A stretch of DNA of 64,000 nt from Sulfitobacter sp. D7 (GCF_003611275.1 NZ_CP020694.1:3132001-3196000); one strand, 5' to 3'; positions 8,770-17,460 are shown, numbered from the stretch's first letter. Made by a program: numbers and translations. The notes: a model not told the origin generated them from the letters alone.

Positions 8770-9132
8770 ATGAGTGATAAAAACGATCTTGCCGAGAACC
8801 GCACGGATTGGGCCGAGGACCGCACCATCCTTGCCAATGAACGCACCTTTGCGGGTTGGATGCGAACCGGCATGGCCTGTGTGGCGGTGGCGATTGGTCT
8901 GCGTGCCGTTTTCGGAGAGTTTGAGCCGACGTGGGTCGCCAAGGCGGTTGCCTCGGTTTTCATCCTTGCTGCCCTTTATGTCTATTGGGCGGCGCAGGCG
9001 TCAGCCGCCAAGACGCAAAAACGGCTAAGCGACCATCATGCCAATGCCCAGCCCAACAGTCGCATGAAAATCTTGGCCGCAATCCTCGCCTTTGCCTCAA
9101 GTGGGGTCGGCGCGATTCTCTGGATGCTCTGA
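8770..9132 (+). CDS. DUF202 (YidH) family membrane protein
   Basis: A 120-residue inner-membrane protein. The conserved N-terminal motif RTILANERTFAGWMRT is the DUF202 signature. Three transmembrane helices follow (about 32-50, 57-75, 99-119). Function is unknown for the family. It is divergent from the metallopeptidase gene with only 64 bp between them and ends 76 bp before dnaX. Confidence 0.82.
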   Translation: MSDKNDLAENRTDWAEDRTILANERTFAGWMRTGMACVAVAIGLRAVFGEFEPTWVAKAVASVFILAALYVYWAAQASAAKTQKRLSDHHANAQPNSRMKILAAILAFASSGVGAILWML

Positions 9133-9208
9133 GCCCCCGCAAGCACGGTGGACGCCACGGCGCGGAGCGCCTAGTTTACGGCCTTGACCGAATCCGATCT
9201 GGGGCACC

Positions 9209-10972
9209 ATGACAGATACATCCGCCTACCGCGTTCTGGCCCGCAAATACCGGCCCGAGACCTTTGCCGATCTTGTCGGCCAAGACGCCATGGTGCGTAC
9301 GCTCAAGAACGCTTTTGCCGCCGACAGGATCGCGCAGGCCTTTGTGATGACAGGCATCCGCGGCACCGGCAAGACGACCACCGCGCGGATCATCGCCAAG
9401 GGGATGAACTGCATCGGGCCAGACGGCAACGGCGGGCCGACGACTGATCCTTGCGGCGTCTGCGAACACTGCACCGCGATCATGGAAGGCCGCCACGTTG
9501 ATGTGATGGAGATGGACGCCGCGTCGAACACCGGCGTTGCCAACATCCGCGAGATCATTGATTCGGTGCATTACCGCGCCGCCTCGGCCCGCTACAAAGT
9601 CTACATCATCGACGAAGTGCACATGCTCTCGACCGGCGCGTTCAACGCGCTGCTGAAGACGCTGGAAGAGCCGCCCGAACACGTCAAATTCATCTTTGCC
9701 ACCACCGAGATCCGCAAGGTGCCGGTGACGGTGCTGTCGCGCTGCCAACGCTTTGATCTGCGCCGGATTGAGCCCGAAGTGATGATCGCCCTGCTTCGCA
9801 AGATAGCGACGGCAGAAACTGCCGAGATCACCGACGACGCGCTGGCGCTGATCACCCGCGCTGCCGAAGGCTCCGCCCGCGACGCGACCTCGCTGTTGGA
9901 TCAGGCCATTAGCCACGGCGCGGGCGAAACCGGCGCCGAACAGGTGCGCGCAATGCTGGGCCTGGCGGACCGAGGCCGGGTGCTGGACCTTTTCGACATG
10001 GTGCTGCGCGGCGATGCAGCAGCGGCGCTGACGGAACTCAGCGGCCAATACGCCGATGGGGCAGACCCGATGGCGGTGCTGCGCGATCTGGCCGAGATCA
10101 CCCATTGGGTGTCGGTCGTGAAGATCACGCCTGATGCCGCCGAAGACCCCACAATCGCCCCCGAAGAACGCACCCGTGGCCAGCAAATGGCCGAGACCCT
10201 GCCGATGCGCGTGCTCACGCGGCTGTGGCAAATGCTGCTGAAAGCGCTGGATGAAGTCGCCGCCGCCCCCAACGCGATGATGGCCGCCGAAATGGCCGTG
10301 ATCCGCCTGACCCATGTGGCCGATCTGCCCTCGCCCGAAGAACTGGTGCGCAAGCTGCAAAACAGCACGCCACCCCCGGCCCCCGGCCCCGTCGGTAGTG
10401 GCGGTGGCGGCGGCAATGGCGCGCCCCAAGGCAGCACCGGCGCGCAGGCCGTGCAACACGCCCAGCAGCGCATGGCGTCGAACCCCGGCCCGCAGGGGCA
10501 GAGCACCGCCTTGGCGCAAGACCTGAACGCCGCGCTGGCCCGCTTCCCGACATTCGAACATGTGGTTGAGCTGATCCGCGTGAACCGCGATGTGAAACTG
10601 CTGGTCGAGGTCGAAACCTGCCTGCAACTGGCCGCCTATCAGCCCGGCCGCATCGAATTCGTCCCCACCGACGACGCCCCGCGCGATCTGGCGCAACGGC
10701 TGGGGCAAAAGCTGCAACTCTGGACCGGCAATCGCTGGGCGGTGTCGCTGGTCAACGAGGGCGGTGCCGAAACCATCGCGCAAATCCGTGATGCGCGCGA
10801 ACTGGCGCTCAAGAAACAGGCCCAAGAACATCCGATGATGCAGGCCGTGTTGGCACAGTTCCCCAAGGCCCGCATCACCGCGATCCGCACCCCCGAAGAC
10901 ATCGCCGCCGCCGCCACGGCAGAGGCGCTGCCAGAGGTCGAAGACGAATGGGATCCGTTCGAGGACGGTTGA
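9209..10972 (+). CDS. dnaX: DNA polymerase III subunit gamma/tau
   Basis: A 587-residue clamp-loader ATPase. It has Walker A GIRGTGKTT (49-57), a zinc module with Cys68, Cys82, Cys85 and Cys88, Walker B IIDEVH (about 133-138) and a sensor 1 region around FIFATTE. A Pro/Gly-rich linker (about 385-410) leads to the tau-type C-terminus that contacts polymerase and helicase in characterised homologues. No A6G-type slippery site was noticed, so a short gamma form by frameshift is not suggested. It heads the dnaX-ybaB-recR cluster; ybaB starts 52 bp downstream. Confidence 0.96.
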   Translation: MTDTSAYRVLARKYRPETFADLVGQDAMVRTLKNAFAADRIAQAFVMTGIRGTGKTTTARIIAKGMNCIGPDGNGGPTTDPCGVCEHCTAIMEGRHVDVMEMDAASNTGVANIREIIDSVHYRAASARYKVYIIDEVHMLSTGAFNALLKTLEEPPEHVKFIFATTEIRKVPVTVLSRCQRFDLRRIEPEVMIALLRKIATAETAEITDDALALITRAAEGSARDATSLLDQAISHGAGETGAEQVRAMLGLADRGRVLDLFDMVLRGDAAAALTELSGQYADGADPMAVLRDLAEITHWVSVVKITPDAAEDPTIAPEERTRGQQMAETLPMRVLTRLWQMLLKALDEVAAAPNAMMAAEMAVIRLTHVADLPSPEELVRKLQNSTPPPAPGPVGSGGGGGNGAPQGSTGAQAVQHAQQRMASNPGPQGQSTALAQDLNAALARFPTFEHVVELIRVNRDVKLLVEVETCLQLAAYQPGRIEFVPTDDAPRDLAQRLGQKLQLWTGNRWAVSLVNEGGAETIAQIRDARELALKKQAQEHPMMQAVLAQFPKARITAIRTPEDIAAAATAEALPEVEDEWDPFEDG

Positions 10973-11024
10973 TACCCCCCACCTCACGCCACATATAAAC
11001 GACAACACAACAAGGAGACCCCAG

Positions 11025-11369
11025 ATGCTCAAGGGATTAGGCGGCCTCGGCGATATGGCCGGGATGATGAAGAAAGCTCAGGAAATGCAGGGCAAGATGG
11101 CCGAACTGCAAGAGGAGATGCACAACATCACCGTTGAGGGTGAATCCGGTGCGGGCCTCGTTAAAGCGACCTGTAGCGCCAAGGGTGAGTTGAAGGGCCT
11201 CGATATCGACCCGTCGATCTTTAACAAAGACGAAAAAGAAGTCGTCGAAGACCTGATCCTCGCCGCCATCAAAGACGCCCAGAGCAAAGCTTCCGAGCGT
11301 GCACAGGCTGAAATGAGCAAGCTGACCGAAGGCATGGGCCTGCCCGCGGGCATGAAACTGCCCTTCTAA
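11025..11369 (+). CDS. ybaB: YbaB/EbfC family nucleoid-associated protein
   Basis: A 114-residue DNA-binding protein with the family layout: a glycine/methionine-rich start ([18 protein letters not shown]), a coiled helix with KMAELQEEM, a central sheet with [20 protein letters not shown], and a C-terminal helix. Dimers bind and bridge DNA without a clear sequence preference in most species. A strong AAGGAGA precedes the ATG. Its place between dnaX and recR is conserved across many bacteria. Confidence 0.94.
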   Translation: MLKGLGGLGDMAGMMKKAQEMQGKMAELQEEMHNITVEGESGAGLVKATCSAKGELKGLDIDPSIFNKDEKEVVEDLILAAIKDAQSKASERAQAEMSKLTEGMGLPAGMKLPF

Positions 11370-11422
11370 ACGGTTGGGGCGGTGACGCCCCTCCCCTCCC
11401 TTTTCCCCCAAAGGTGCCATTC

Positions 11423-12016
11423 TTGAGCTCTACCCGCGATATTGACGCCCTGATTGAGCTGATGGCGAAATTGCCCGGCCTTGGCCCCCGCTCGGCCCGG
11501 CGCGCGGTGCTGCACCTGATCCGCAAACGCGCGCTGTTGCTCACCCCCCTGTCCGACCTGATGCAGACCGTCGCCGCCACGGCGCGCGAATGCCTGAACT
11601 GCGGCAACGTGGGCACCGCTGATGTCTGCGACATCTGCACCTCTGAAAAACGCGCCAATGGTGAGCTTTGCGTGGTCGAGGATGTGGCCGACCTTTGGGC
11701 GATGGAACGGTCCGGCGTGTTCAAGGGCCGCTATCATGTGCTGGGCGGGACGCTCTCGGCGCTGGATGCCATCGGCCCGCAGGAATTGCGCATTCCGCGG
11801 CTGGTGGACCGGATCGATACTGAAAGCGTGACCGAAGTGATCCTCGCGCTCAACGCCACGATCGACGGGCAGACCACGGCTCATTACATCGCGGATCAGT
11901 TGGAGGGCCGGGTGCGGCTCACCTCCCTCGCCCAAGGGGTGCCGATTGGCGGGGAACTTGATTACCTCGACGACGGGACGATCACCGCCGCGATGCAGGC
12001 GCGTAAGGCGCTTTAG
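11423..12016 (+). CDS. recR: Recombination mediator RecR
   Basis: A 197-residue RecFOR-pathway protein that helps load RecA at gaps. It shows the helix-hairpin-helix [16 protein letters not shown], a four-Cys zinc finger (CLNCGN...CDIC) and a Toprim domain ([16 protein letters not shown] and GGTLSALD). No ATG is available. TTG 11423 is preferred because AAAGG at 11410-11414 is 8 nt away; GTG 11414 would add three residues but overlaps that site. Its partner recO is at 52.3 kb in this window. Confidence 0.93.
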   Translation: MSSTRDIDALIELMAKLPGLGPRSARRAVLHLIRKRALLLTPLSDLMQTVAATARECLNCGNVGTADVCDICTSEKRANGELCVVEDVADLWAMERSGVFKGRYHVLGGTLSALDAIGPQELRIPRLVDRIDTESVTEVILALNATIDGQTTAHYIADQLEGRVRLTSLAQGVPIGGELDYLDDGTITAAMQARKAL

Positions 12017-12072
12017 GTCTCACCGGAATCAAAACCGCCTCAAAGCCCAGAATTAAAGATCAAAATCAAAGC

Positions 12073-12108
12073 GGGCCGCCCGCTCCTCCCAAAGCAGACG
12101 GCCCTTTT
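12073..12108 (+). terminator. Possible terminator after recR
   Basis: GGGCCG (12073-12078) pairs with CGGCCC (12099-12104), followed by TTTT. The loop is long (20 nt), so this is only a moderate candidate. Confidence 0.4.
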
Positions 12109-12131
12109 CCGTGGCGACGCAGATCGTGCTT

Positions 12132-13304
12132 TCAGAGCACGATCACATCAAGCGGCGGAAATCCATTGAACCCAACCGAACTGTAGGAACTTGTGTAGGC
12201 TCCGCAAGCGCGAATCATCACTTTATCGCCATCGCGGAGAGATAAAGGCAGATGAATTGGTCGTTTTTCGTAAAGGATGTCCGCCGAATCGCAAGACGGG
12301 CCAGCCAGAACGCAGGGTCCGGTCTCTTCGCCGTCATGCGAGGTGACGATTTGATAGCGAATCGCTTCGCCTTCAGTTTCGGCCAGCCCCGAGAAGCGCC
12401 CGATATCCAGATAGACCCAGCGGTGCAGATCGTCCGCGGATTTACGGCTCACCAGCATGACTTCGGCAGCGATGTGACCGGCCTCGGCCACCAGACCACG
12501 GCCCGGCTCTGCCATCACTTGCGGCACGTCGCCAAAGCGGGCTTTGACGGCGCGCATCACAGCGGCAGCATAGGCGCGGGGCGCTTCGATGCTTTCGCCG
12601 TAAAAGGCTGGGAAGCCACCGCCGAGGTTCAGCAGTTGCAGGTCATGGCCATCCGCACGGGCAGCATGCCACAGCGGCGCGACCTGATCCAACACCGGGT
12701 TCCAGAACTCCGCCTTGCGGGTCTGCGAGCCGACGTGGAAGGACAGACCGAAGGGCACGAGGCCCACGGCAACCGCGTGGTTCAACAGCGCAGGCAGCGC
12801 GGAACCGGCACAGCCGAATTTGCGGCTAAGCGGCCAGTCTGCCATGGAGTTTTCAACGATCAAGCGCAGATAGACCCGCGCGCCCGGCGCATGGGCGGCG
12901 ATTTTGTCGAGTTCGGCTTCGCTGTCGGCCGCGAACAGGGTCACGCCAGCGGAATGCGCGAAAGCGATGTCGGAGGCGCGTTTGATGGTGTTACCGAAAG
13001 AGATGTTTTCCGGCTTCGCACCTTGGCTGAGGCAAAGCTCAATCTCAGCCCGCGATGCCGCGTCAAAGCCAGAGCCTTTTTTGACCAGAAGACGAATGAT
13101 TTCCGCCGCCGGGTTCGCTTTCACTGCGTAATGGATATGTGCATCGCCCAGACCGCTATGCAGCGCATCATATTGCGCGGCCACACGCTCGCGGCTGATG
13201 ACAAGCGTCGGCTTGTCAAAGCTGTTGGCGGCAATATAGGCAGCGGCCGGATCGGCAAATGAATTGGATGCGGTGCGCAGTGCACCGGGTACTGTAGCGT
13301 TCAT
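12132..13304 (-). CDS. Ornithine/lysine decarboxylase, fold type III PLP enzyme
   Basis: A 390-residue alanine-racemase-fold decarboxylase, expected to make putrescine from ornithine (or cadaverine from lysine). The PLP lysine is in HYAVKANP (Lys62). LSFHVGSQ, LNLGGGFP, AEPGRGLV (phosphate-binding region) and GPSCDSAD with the active-site Cys (about 338) are all present. The start at 13304 has GGAG 6 nt upstream; TTG 13316 is an in-frame alternative. A palindrome (12122-12130 with 12136-12144) brackets the stop codon. Upstream lies an unusually long leader, so control at the RNA or translation level is plausible. Confidence 0.88.
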   Translation of the reverse strand: MNATVPGALRTASNSFADPAAAYIAANSFDKPTLVISRERVAAQYDALHSGLGDAHIHYAVKANPAAEIIRLLVKKGSGFDAASRAEIELCLSQGAKPENISFGNTIKRASDIAFAHSAGVTLFAADSEAELDKIAAHAPGARVYLRLIVENSMADWPLSRKFGCAGSALPALLNHAVAVGLVPFGLSFHVGSQTRKAEFWNPVLDQVAPLWHAARADGHDLQLLNLGGGFPAFYGESIEAPRAYAAAVMRAVKARFGDVPQVMAEPGRGLVAEAGHIAAEVMLVSRKSADDLHRWVYLDIGRFSGLAETEGEAIRYQIVTSHDGEETGPCVLAGPSCDSADILYEKRPIHLPLSLRDGDKVMIRACGAYTSSYSSVGFNGFPPLDVIVL

Positions 13305-13316
13305 GGTCATCTCCAA

Positions 13317-13496
13317 AGAGCAGGTGGGGCTGGTTCCCCGCGTGTCGTTTCAAGAGACGTTACCGTCGCTACATAAACGCGGGTCAGTCAGAGTAGGAAC
13401 TGACCGGCCAGAGGCGCGTGCGTTGGCGTCTGTAATGCGCCACATACGCCGTTTTAGGATTCGTACAAGGGGTAAAATTAGCCGAGATGCAGATTG
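13317..13496 (-). promoter_or_regulatory. Candidate structured leader of the ornithine decarboxylase gene
   Basis: About 180 nt separate this gene from the EEP-fold gene stop. The stretch contains a hairpin with arms GGTCAGT (13382-13388) and ACTGACC (13399-13405) and, nearer the gene, a GACG/CGTC stem capped by a GTAA tetraloop (on the minus strand, around 13356-13367). Alphaproteobacterial ornithine decarboxylase genes are known to carry the speF RNA element, but I cannot verify a match by eye. Confidence 0.4.
13350..13445 (-). CDS. Possible 31-residue leader peptide upstream of ornithine decarboxylase
   Basis: An ATG-initiated frame of 31 codons (starts MWRITDANARAS) lies wholly inside the leader and stops 45 nt before the decarboxylase ATG. 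It spans the GGTCAGT hairpin, so its translation would alter that structure. No clear ribosome binding site is seen and it does not resemble the gammaproteobacterial SpeFL peptide, so it may be chance. Confidence 0.25.
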   Translation of the reverse strand: MWRITDANARASGRSVPTLTDPRLCSDGNVS

Positions 13497-14618
13497 TTAG
13501 GCTTCCTCATCTTCCCAGTCACTACCGATGGGGTCGCGGTCTCTTTTGCGTTCTTCTTTGATCATATCTTTGGTTTCCTGCTCCTCTCCTGGATCGGTTT
13601 CTTCGGGGTCACTTTCGGCGGCTTCGGTCCGGGCCAACGCCAAGACAAACCACATGGGGAAGTGATCCGAGCCGATCTTATCAAGTCGGTCCATCTCAAG
13701 CAGGCGGAACTGCGGGTCGTGGAACAGGTGATCGAGCGGCCAGCGCATCCACGGCATCGTCGCGCTAAAGGTGTTATACATGCCGCGCCCCACGCGCGGG
13801 TCCAGCAGGGCAGAGAGCCGTTGGAAGCGCCGCGTCGTCGTGGACCAAGCTACATCGTTCAGATCACCGGTAACAACGGCGGGCAGCGGATCTTTCTCGG
13901 CCTCGATACCGACCATCGCAATCTCGCTGTCGCGCCCCTTGGTATCATGTTCGACCACAGGCGGTTCGGGGTGCACGACATAGAGGCGGAAATCCTCCCC
14001 CATCGGCAAATGCACCCGGGCGCGGATCGACGGCACGTCGCGCGTCACCAACTCCCGCACCTCAACCTCCGACAGCGACAGTTTCGACATCACGCAAAGC
14101 CCGTAGCCATTGTCGAGCGGCACGTCGATGCGGTGCTCGTAGTTCTTACCCAGCCCGGCATCCAGCGCATCAATCCAATCCTGATCCACTTCGATGGCCA
14201 TGAAGATATCCGGCACCCGCGCCTCAACAAGGGCGATAAGCTTGCCATAGTCCCGGTTGGATTTCTTGACGTTAGCCGCCAGCAGACTGAAATGGCGGTC
14301 CGTCTCGCGGCGCAGCTCGGGCGAGGCGGCGAGAGATTGCTTGCGCCAAATTGGGGTGAACTTGGTGATATAAATCGCCTGAAGCGCTGCCACGCCCAGC
14401 ATGAGTGCGATGCCAATCATGCCGTAAGTCGTCGTTGGCCCTTGCACCAGCGCGAAGGCGGCGGCCAGCAGCAGCGCCAGACCAAGGAATTGCTCACGTG
14501 GAAAGGCCAGCCCCCGGATCGCCCCAAAAGGCAGCTTACTCAGCGGCAGTAGGCTGCACAGTATCAGCAGCCCTGCCAGCCCCCAGATCATCCAGTCCAA
14601 TGCCGTTTCCAAATCCAT
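13497..14618 (-). CDS. Membrane-anchored endonuclease/exonuclease/phosphatase (EEP) family protein
   Basis: About 373 residues. Three transmembrane helices fill the first 100 residues. They are followed by an EEP-fold domain with LLAANVKKSNRDYGKL, VDQDWIDAL, VVTGDLNDVAWS (catalytic Asp/Asn), and the C-terminal IGSDHFPMW with the essential Asp-His pair. The highly charged tail ends in a Glu/Asp run. Substrates in this group are unknown. ATG 14618 follows GGGGG immediately, an unusual spacing; TTG 14648 in the same frame is an alternative, so the start is uncertain. It follows trcR after a terminator. Confidence 0.78.
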   Translation of the reverse strand: MDLETALDWMIWGLAGLLILCSLLPLSKLPFGAIRGLAFPREQFLGLALLLAAAFALVQGPTTTYGMIGIALMLGVAALQAIYITKFTPIWRKQSLAASPELRRETDRHFSLLAANVKKSNRDYGKLIALVEARVPDIFMAIEVDQDWIDALDAGLGKNYEHRIDVPLDNGYGLCVMSKLSLSEVEVRELVTRDVPSIRARVHLPMGEDFRLYVVHPEPPVVEHDTKGRDSEIAMVGIEAEKDPLPAVVTGDLNDVAWSTTTRRFQRLSALLDPRVGRGMYNTFSATMPWMRWPLDHLFHDPQFRLLEMDRLDKIGSDHFPMWFVLALARTEAAESDPEETDPGEEQETKDMIKEERKRDRDPIGSDWEDEEA

Positions 14619-14623
14619 CCCCC

Positions 14624-14643
14624 GGCGCAAAGCGCCTTTTTTT
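14624..14643 (+). terminator. Plus-strand intrinsic terminator inside the start region of the EEP gene
   Basis: GGCGC (14624-14628), AAA loop, GCGCC (14632-14636), then seven T (14637-14643). It points along the plus strand although no plus-strand gene lies upstream. On the minus strand the same hairpin overlaps the EEP start region. Confidence 0.5.
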
Positions 14644-14649
14644 AACAAA

Positions 14650-14682
14650 GAAAAACAGGGCGCCGAAGAATCCGACGCCCTG
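14650..14682 (-). terminator. Terminator of trcR
   Basis: CAGGGCG (14656-14662) pairs with CGCCCTG (14676-14682). Read on the minus strand it is followed by TTTTTC, placing it 58 nt after the trcR stop. Confidence 0.65.
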
Positions 14683-14739
14683 TCACTTTAACACATCCTT
14701 GTGGCGAAAGTTCCTTCCGCCACACCGCCCTGAAGGGGC

Positions 14740-15519
14740 TTAGCCCTTGGCCTTGTCTTCATCCTCGTCGTCTTCATCGGTGCTCTCTGGCAGCGAGAAG
14801 AAGCTGTCGGCGTCGGAGTAATCGCCCTTGGAATGATCATCTTCCTCTTCGTCGTCCGTGCTGTTGCCGGAGAGGGTGAAGGTCTCCAGACCTTCGATGG
14901 CCGTGGGGATTTTGGGCTCGTTGTCCATGCCGAGGCTCTGCTCGGTCGACACCAGCTTGCGGCGCTCGTCGTCGTTCATCACTTCGCCCGCAGCGGCCTT
15001 TTTCGCGGCGGCCTTTTGCACGGCGGCGTCAAGCTCGGACTGTTTGCACAGGCCAAGGGCAACCGGGTCGATCGGCTGGATGTTGGCGATGTTCCAATGC
15101 GTGCGCTCGCGAATCGCTTGGATCGTCGGCTTGGTGGTGCCCACCAGTTTGCTGACCTGACCGTCGGAAAGTTCGGGGTGGAACTTGACCAGCCACAGGA
15201 TCGACGCCGGACGGTCCTGACGTTTGCTGAGCGGGGTATAGCGCGGGCCGCGACGTTTCTCTTCGCCCTCGGCGGCGGCGTTGAACTTGAGCTTCAGCTT
15301 ATGCAGCGGATTGTCCTGCGCCGCGTCGATCTCTTCTTGAGTAAGCTGGTTGTTGGCAACCGGATCAAAACCCTTCACGCCCTGCGCCACGTCGCCATCG
15401 GCGATGCCCTGCACTTCCAATTCATGCATGCCGACGAAATCAGCGATCTGCTTGAAGCTGATGGTGGTGTTGTCCACGAGCCAGACGGCGGTGGCTTTGG
15501 CCATAATCGGTTTTGCCAT
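14740..15519 (-). CDS. trcR: Cell-cycle transcriptional regulator TrcR (DUF1013 family)
   Basis: A 259-residue protein of the DUF1013 family, conserved in alphaproteobacteria; characterised members associate with RNA polymerase and affect cell-cycle genes. The N-terminus MAKPIMAKATAVWLVDNT and the HTH-like FKQIADFVGMHELEVQGIAD are family hallmarks. A second HTH-like region is SDGQVSKLVGTTKPTIQAI. The tail (after about 215) is very acidic and likely disordered. GGAG precedes the ATG (AGGAGAGTGAC). It is divergent from the RNase T2 gene and followed by its own terminator. Confidence 0.9.
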   Translation of the reverse strand: MAKPIMAKATAVWLVDNTTISFKQIADFVGMHELEVQGIADGDVAQGVKGFDPVANNQLTQEEIDAAQDNPLHKLKLKFNAAAEGEEKRRGPRYTPLSKRQDRPASILWLVKFHPELSDGQVSKLVGTTKPTIQAIRERTHWNIANIQPIDPVALGLCKQSELDAAVQKAAAKKAAAGEVMNDDERRKLVSTEQSLGMDNEPKIPTAIEGLETFTLSGNSTDDEEEDDHSKGDYSDADSFFSLPESTDEDDEDEDKAKG

Positions 15520-15587
15520 GTCACTCTCCTAAAAACGCAATTTTCCCGTCGCCTGAAAGGCTGTCCTGCTTGGCAGAACGGTCTTCA

Positions 15588-15615
15588 TTGTCGGGGAAGT
15601 TGGCGGCTGTATACT
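15588..15615 (+). promoter_or_regulatory. Promoter candidate of the RNase T2 gene
   Basis: TTGTCG (15588-15593), 16-bp spacer, TATACT (15610-15615), 27 bp upstream of the ATG at 15643. Confidence 0.5.
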
Positions 15616-15642
15616 GTCTCAAACATCATAAGGGAAGACCCA

Positions 15643-16287
15643 ATGCGGCCACTGCGCGCCTGCCTGCTGATCCTCGGGCTGCTTGCCCCCACCGTTACGC
15701 TGGCCGAGGGGGAGAGTTCGGGCGAATTCGACTACTACGTCATGTCCCTGTCATGGTCGCCCAACTGGTGCGAATTGACGGGCGACGCGCGGCAGTCTGC
15801 GCAATGCGATGCGGATAAGGACCACGGCTGGACCCTACATGGGCTTTGGCCACAATTCACGCGCGGGTATCCGTCCTATTGCCAAAGCGGCCAGCGCCCG
15901 CCCAGCCGCGCACAGACCGGGGCGATGGCCGATATCATGGGCACCGGGGGCTTGGCATGGCATCAATGGAAGAAACACGGCTCTTGCAGCGGGCTGGACT
16001 CCGCGGATTATTTCGCCCTCTCGCGAGAGGCCTACGCCCGCATCAACCGCCCCGAGGTCTTTCGCAAGCTCGACCGCGCCGTTTCCCTGCCCGCCTCCGT
16101 GGTAGAGGAGGCATTCCTCAAAGCGAACCCCGACCTGACCGCACAGGGGGTCACCATCACCTGCAAGCAAGGCCACATCCAAGAGGCGCGCATCTGTCTG
16201 TCTCGCAGTCTTGAGTTCATCCCCTGCGGGCCGGACGTTCGGCGGGACTGTACGCTTGATAACGCCCTGTTCACCCCTTTGCGCTAA
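15643..16287 (+). CDS. Ribonuclease T2 family protein, secreted
   Basis: A 214-residue RNase of the T2/I family, which cleaves single-stranded RNA through 2',3'-cyclic phosphates. A signal peptide of about 22 residues (hydrophobic core LRACLLILGLLAPTVTLA) implies a periplasmic enzyme. Both active-site segments are present: HGLWPQ (CAS I) and WHQWKKHGSC (CAS II), giving the catalytic histidines. Several Cys residues suit disulfides. AGGGAAG lies 6 nt before the ATG. A much longer open frame upstream overlaps trcR and is rejected. The 2',3'-cyclic products are substrates for the CpdB-type enzyme at 5.7 kb, though the two are not linked. Confidence 0.9.
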   Translation: MRPLRACLLILGLLAPTVTLAEGESSGEFDYYVMSLSWSPNWCELTGDARQSAQCDADKDHGWTLHGLWPQFTRGYPSYCQSGQRPPSRAQTGAMADIMGTGGLAWHQWKKHGSCSGLDSADYFALSREAYARINRPEVFRKLDRAVSLPASVVEEAFLKANPDLTAQGVTITCKQGHIQEARICLSRSLEFIPCGPDVRRDCTLDNALFTPLR

Positions 16288-16371
16288 ACCCATCGGGGCG
16301 GGTAACTGGGCGAAAACGGGAGAGGCGTAATTTCCTCCCCCGCATTCAATGCCTTTCGGCTCTCTCTCCAA

Positions 16372-16401
16372 CACGGGTGGCTAGCGTCCCGGCCACCCGT
16401 G
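16372..16401. terminator. Strong hairpin between RNase T2 and quinone oxidoreductase genes
   Basis: Perfect 10-bp arms CACGGGTGGC (16372-16381) and GCCACCCGTG (16392-16401) with a 10-nt loop, between convergent genes. There is no clean T run on the plus strand. Confidence 0.5.
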
Positions 16402-16405
16402 CTAT

Positions 16406-16440
16406 CAGTAAACGAATTAATGGTTAACAATTCGTTACTG
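16406..16440. repeat. AT-rich imperfect palindrome next to the hairpin
   Basis: CAGTAA-a-CGAATT (16406-16418) mirrors AATTCGTTACTG (16429-16440) with one bulged A. It sits between the hairpin at 16372 and the quinone oxidoreductase stop and may complete the termination region for the minus-strand gene. Confidence 0.45.
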
Positions 16441-16449
16441 ATTCAAATT

Positions 16450-17460
16450 TTATTGGTCTGCCTCGGCGTCCAGCGCGCCACCGACCTTTAGAACGATCTT
16501 GCCGATATGGCCGCTGGCCTCCATCCGACGGTGCGCGTCATTCGCCTCGGACAGGTCATAGGTGCTGTCCATCACCGGGGCGACGCGGCCCTGCTCCAAC
16601 AGGGGCCAGACGTTCTGCAAAAGCTCCTCTGCAATCCGCGCCTTGGCCAGATCGCTTTGCGGGCGCAGGGTCGATCCGGTCATGGTCAGGCGGCGGGTCA
16701 TCAGGGTGACAAAGTTCACCTCCTGCTTGGCGCCCTGCAGGAAAGCGATCTGCACCAGCCTGCCATCTTCGGCCAAAGCCTTCAGGTTGCGGTTGATATA
16801 GCTGCCCCCAACCATATCAAGGATCACATCCGCGCCGCCCTCGGCCTGCAGCACGTCAACGAAATCCGTATCCCGGTAGTTGATCGCCACTTCGGCACCC
16901 AGCTTCATGCAGGCCGTGCATTTGCTATCCGTCCCCGCGGTCACAAACACCCGCGCGCCCAAGATACGGGCCAGCTGGATCGCCGTCGTGCCGATGCCGG
17001 AAGAGCCACCGTGGATCAGCACTTTCTCCCCAGCCTTAAGCCCGCCCCGCATGAAGAGGTTGGACCAGACGGTAAAGAACGTCTCGGGAAGGCAGGCCGC
17101 TTCTTTCAGCCCCATGCCTTCGGGGATCGGCAGGCAATGCGCGGCGGGGGTGGCCACATATTCGGCATAGCCACCGCCGGGCAGCAGGGCGCAAACCAGA
17201 TCCCCCGGTGCCAGTGTCGTCACGCCGGGGCCGACCTCGACCACCTCGCCCGAGGCCTCCAGCCCCGGCAGATCACTGGCGGTGGGCGGCGGTGCATATT
17301 TGCCCGCGCGTTGCAGGGCATCGGGGCGATTCACCCCGGCATAGGCGACCTTGATGATGACCTGCCCATGTTTCGGTTGGGGCCGCGGGCGGGTGGTGCC
17401 CTGAAGAACGTCCGGACCGCCGGGTTCGGTGATTTCGATTGCACGCATGGTCTCTGTCAT
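16450..17460 (-). CDS. NAD(P)H-quinone oxidoreductase (PIG3/zeta-crystallin-like MDR)
   Basis: A 336-residue zinc-free medium-chain dehydrogenase/reductase of the PIG3 type, expected to reduce quinones with NADPH. The N-terminal GroES-like domain has AYAGVNRPDALQRAGKY and PGLEASGEVVEVG. The Rossmann domain has VLIHGGSSGIGTTAIQLA. There are no structural or catalytic zinc ligands of alcohol dehydrogenases. It is divergent from the acyl-CoA ligase gene, starting 99 bp from it. Confidence 0.88.
   Translation of the reverse strand: MTETMRAIEITEPGGPDVLQGTTRPRPQPKHGQVIIKVAYAGVNRPDALQRAGKYAPPPTASDLPGLEASGEVVEVGPGVTTLAPGDLVCALLPGGGYAEYVATPAAHCLPIPEGMGLKEAACLPETFFTVWSNLFMRGGLKAGEKVLIHGGSSGIGTTAIQLARILGARVFVTAGTDSKCTACMKLGAEVAINYRDTDFVDVLQAEGGADVILDMVGGSYINRNLKALAEDGRLVQIAFLQGAKQEVNFVTLMTRRLTMTGSTLRPQSDLAKARIAEELLQNVWPLLEQGRVAPVMDSTYDLSEANDAHRRMEASGHIGKIVLKVGGALDAEADQ

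Noticed and set aside
9209..10972. Programmed frameshift site in dnaX for a gamma product
   Set aside because: No A-rich slippery heptamer with a following stem was noticed at the expected place.
9176..11032. 618-residue open frame antisense to dnaX
   Set aside because: It mirrors the dnaX codons in GC-rich DNA, has no family features, and is His/Arg/Gln-rich like other shadow frames.
14833..15642. N-terminal extension of the RNase T2 frame
   Set aside because: It overlaps trcR in antisense; the true start at 15643 has a ribosome binding site and a signal peptide.
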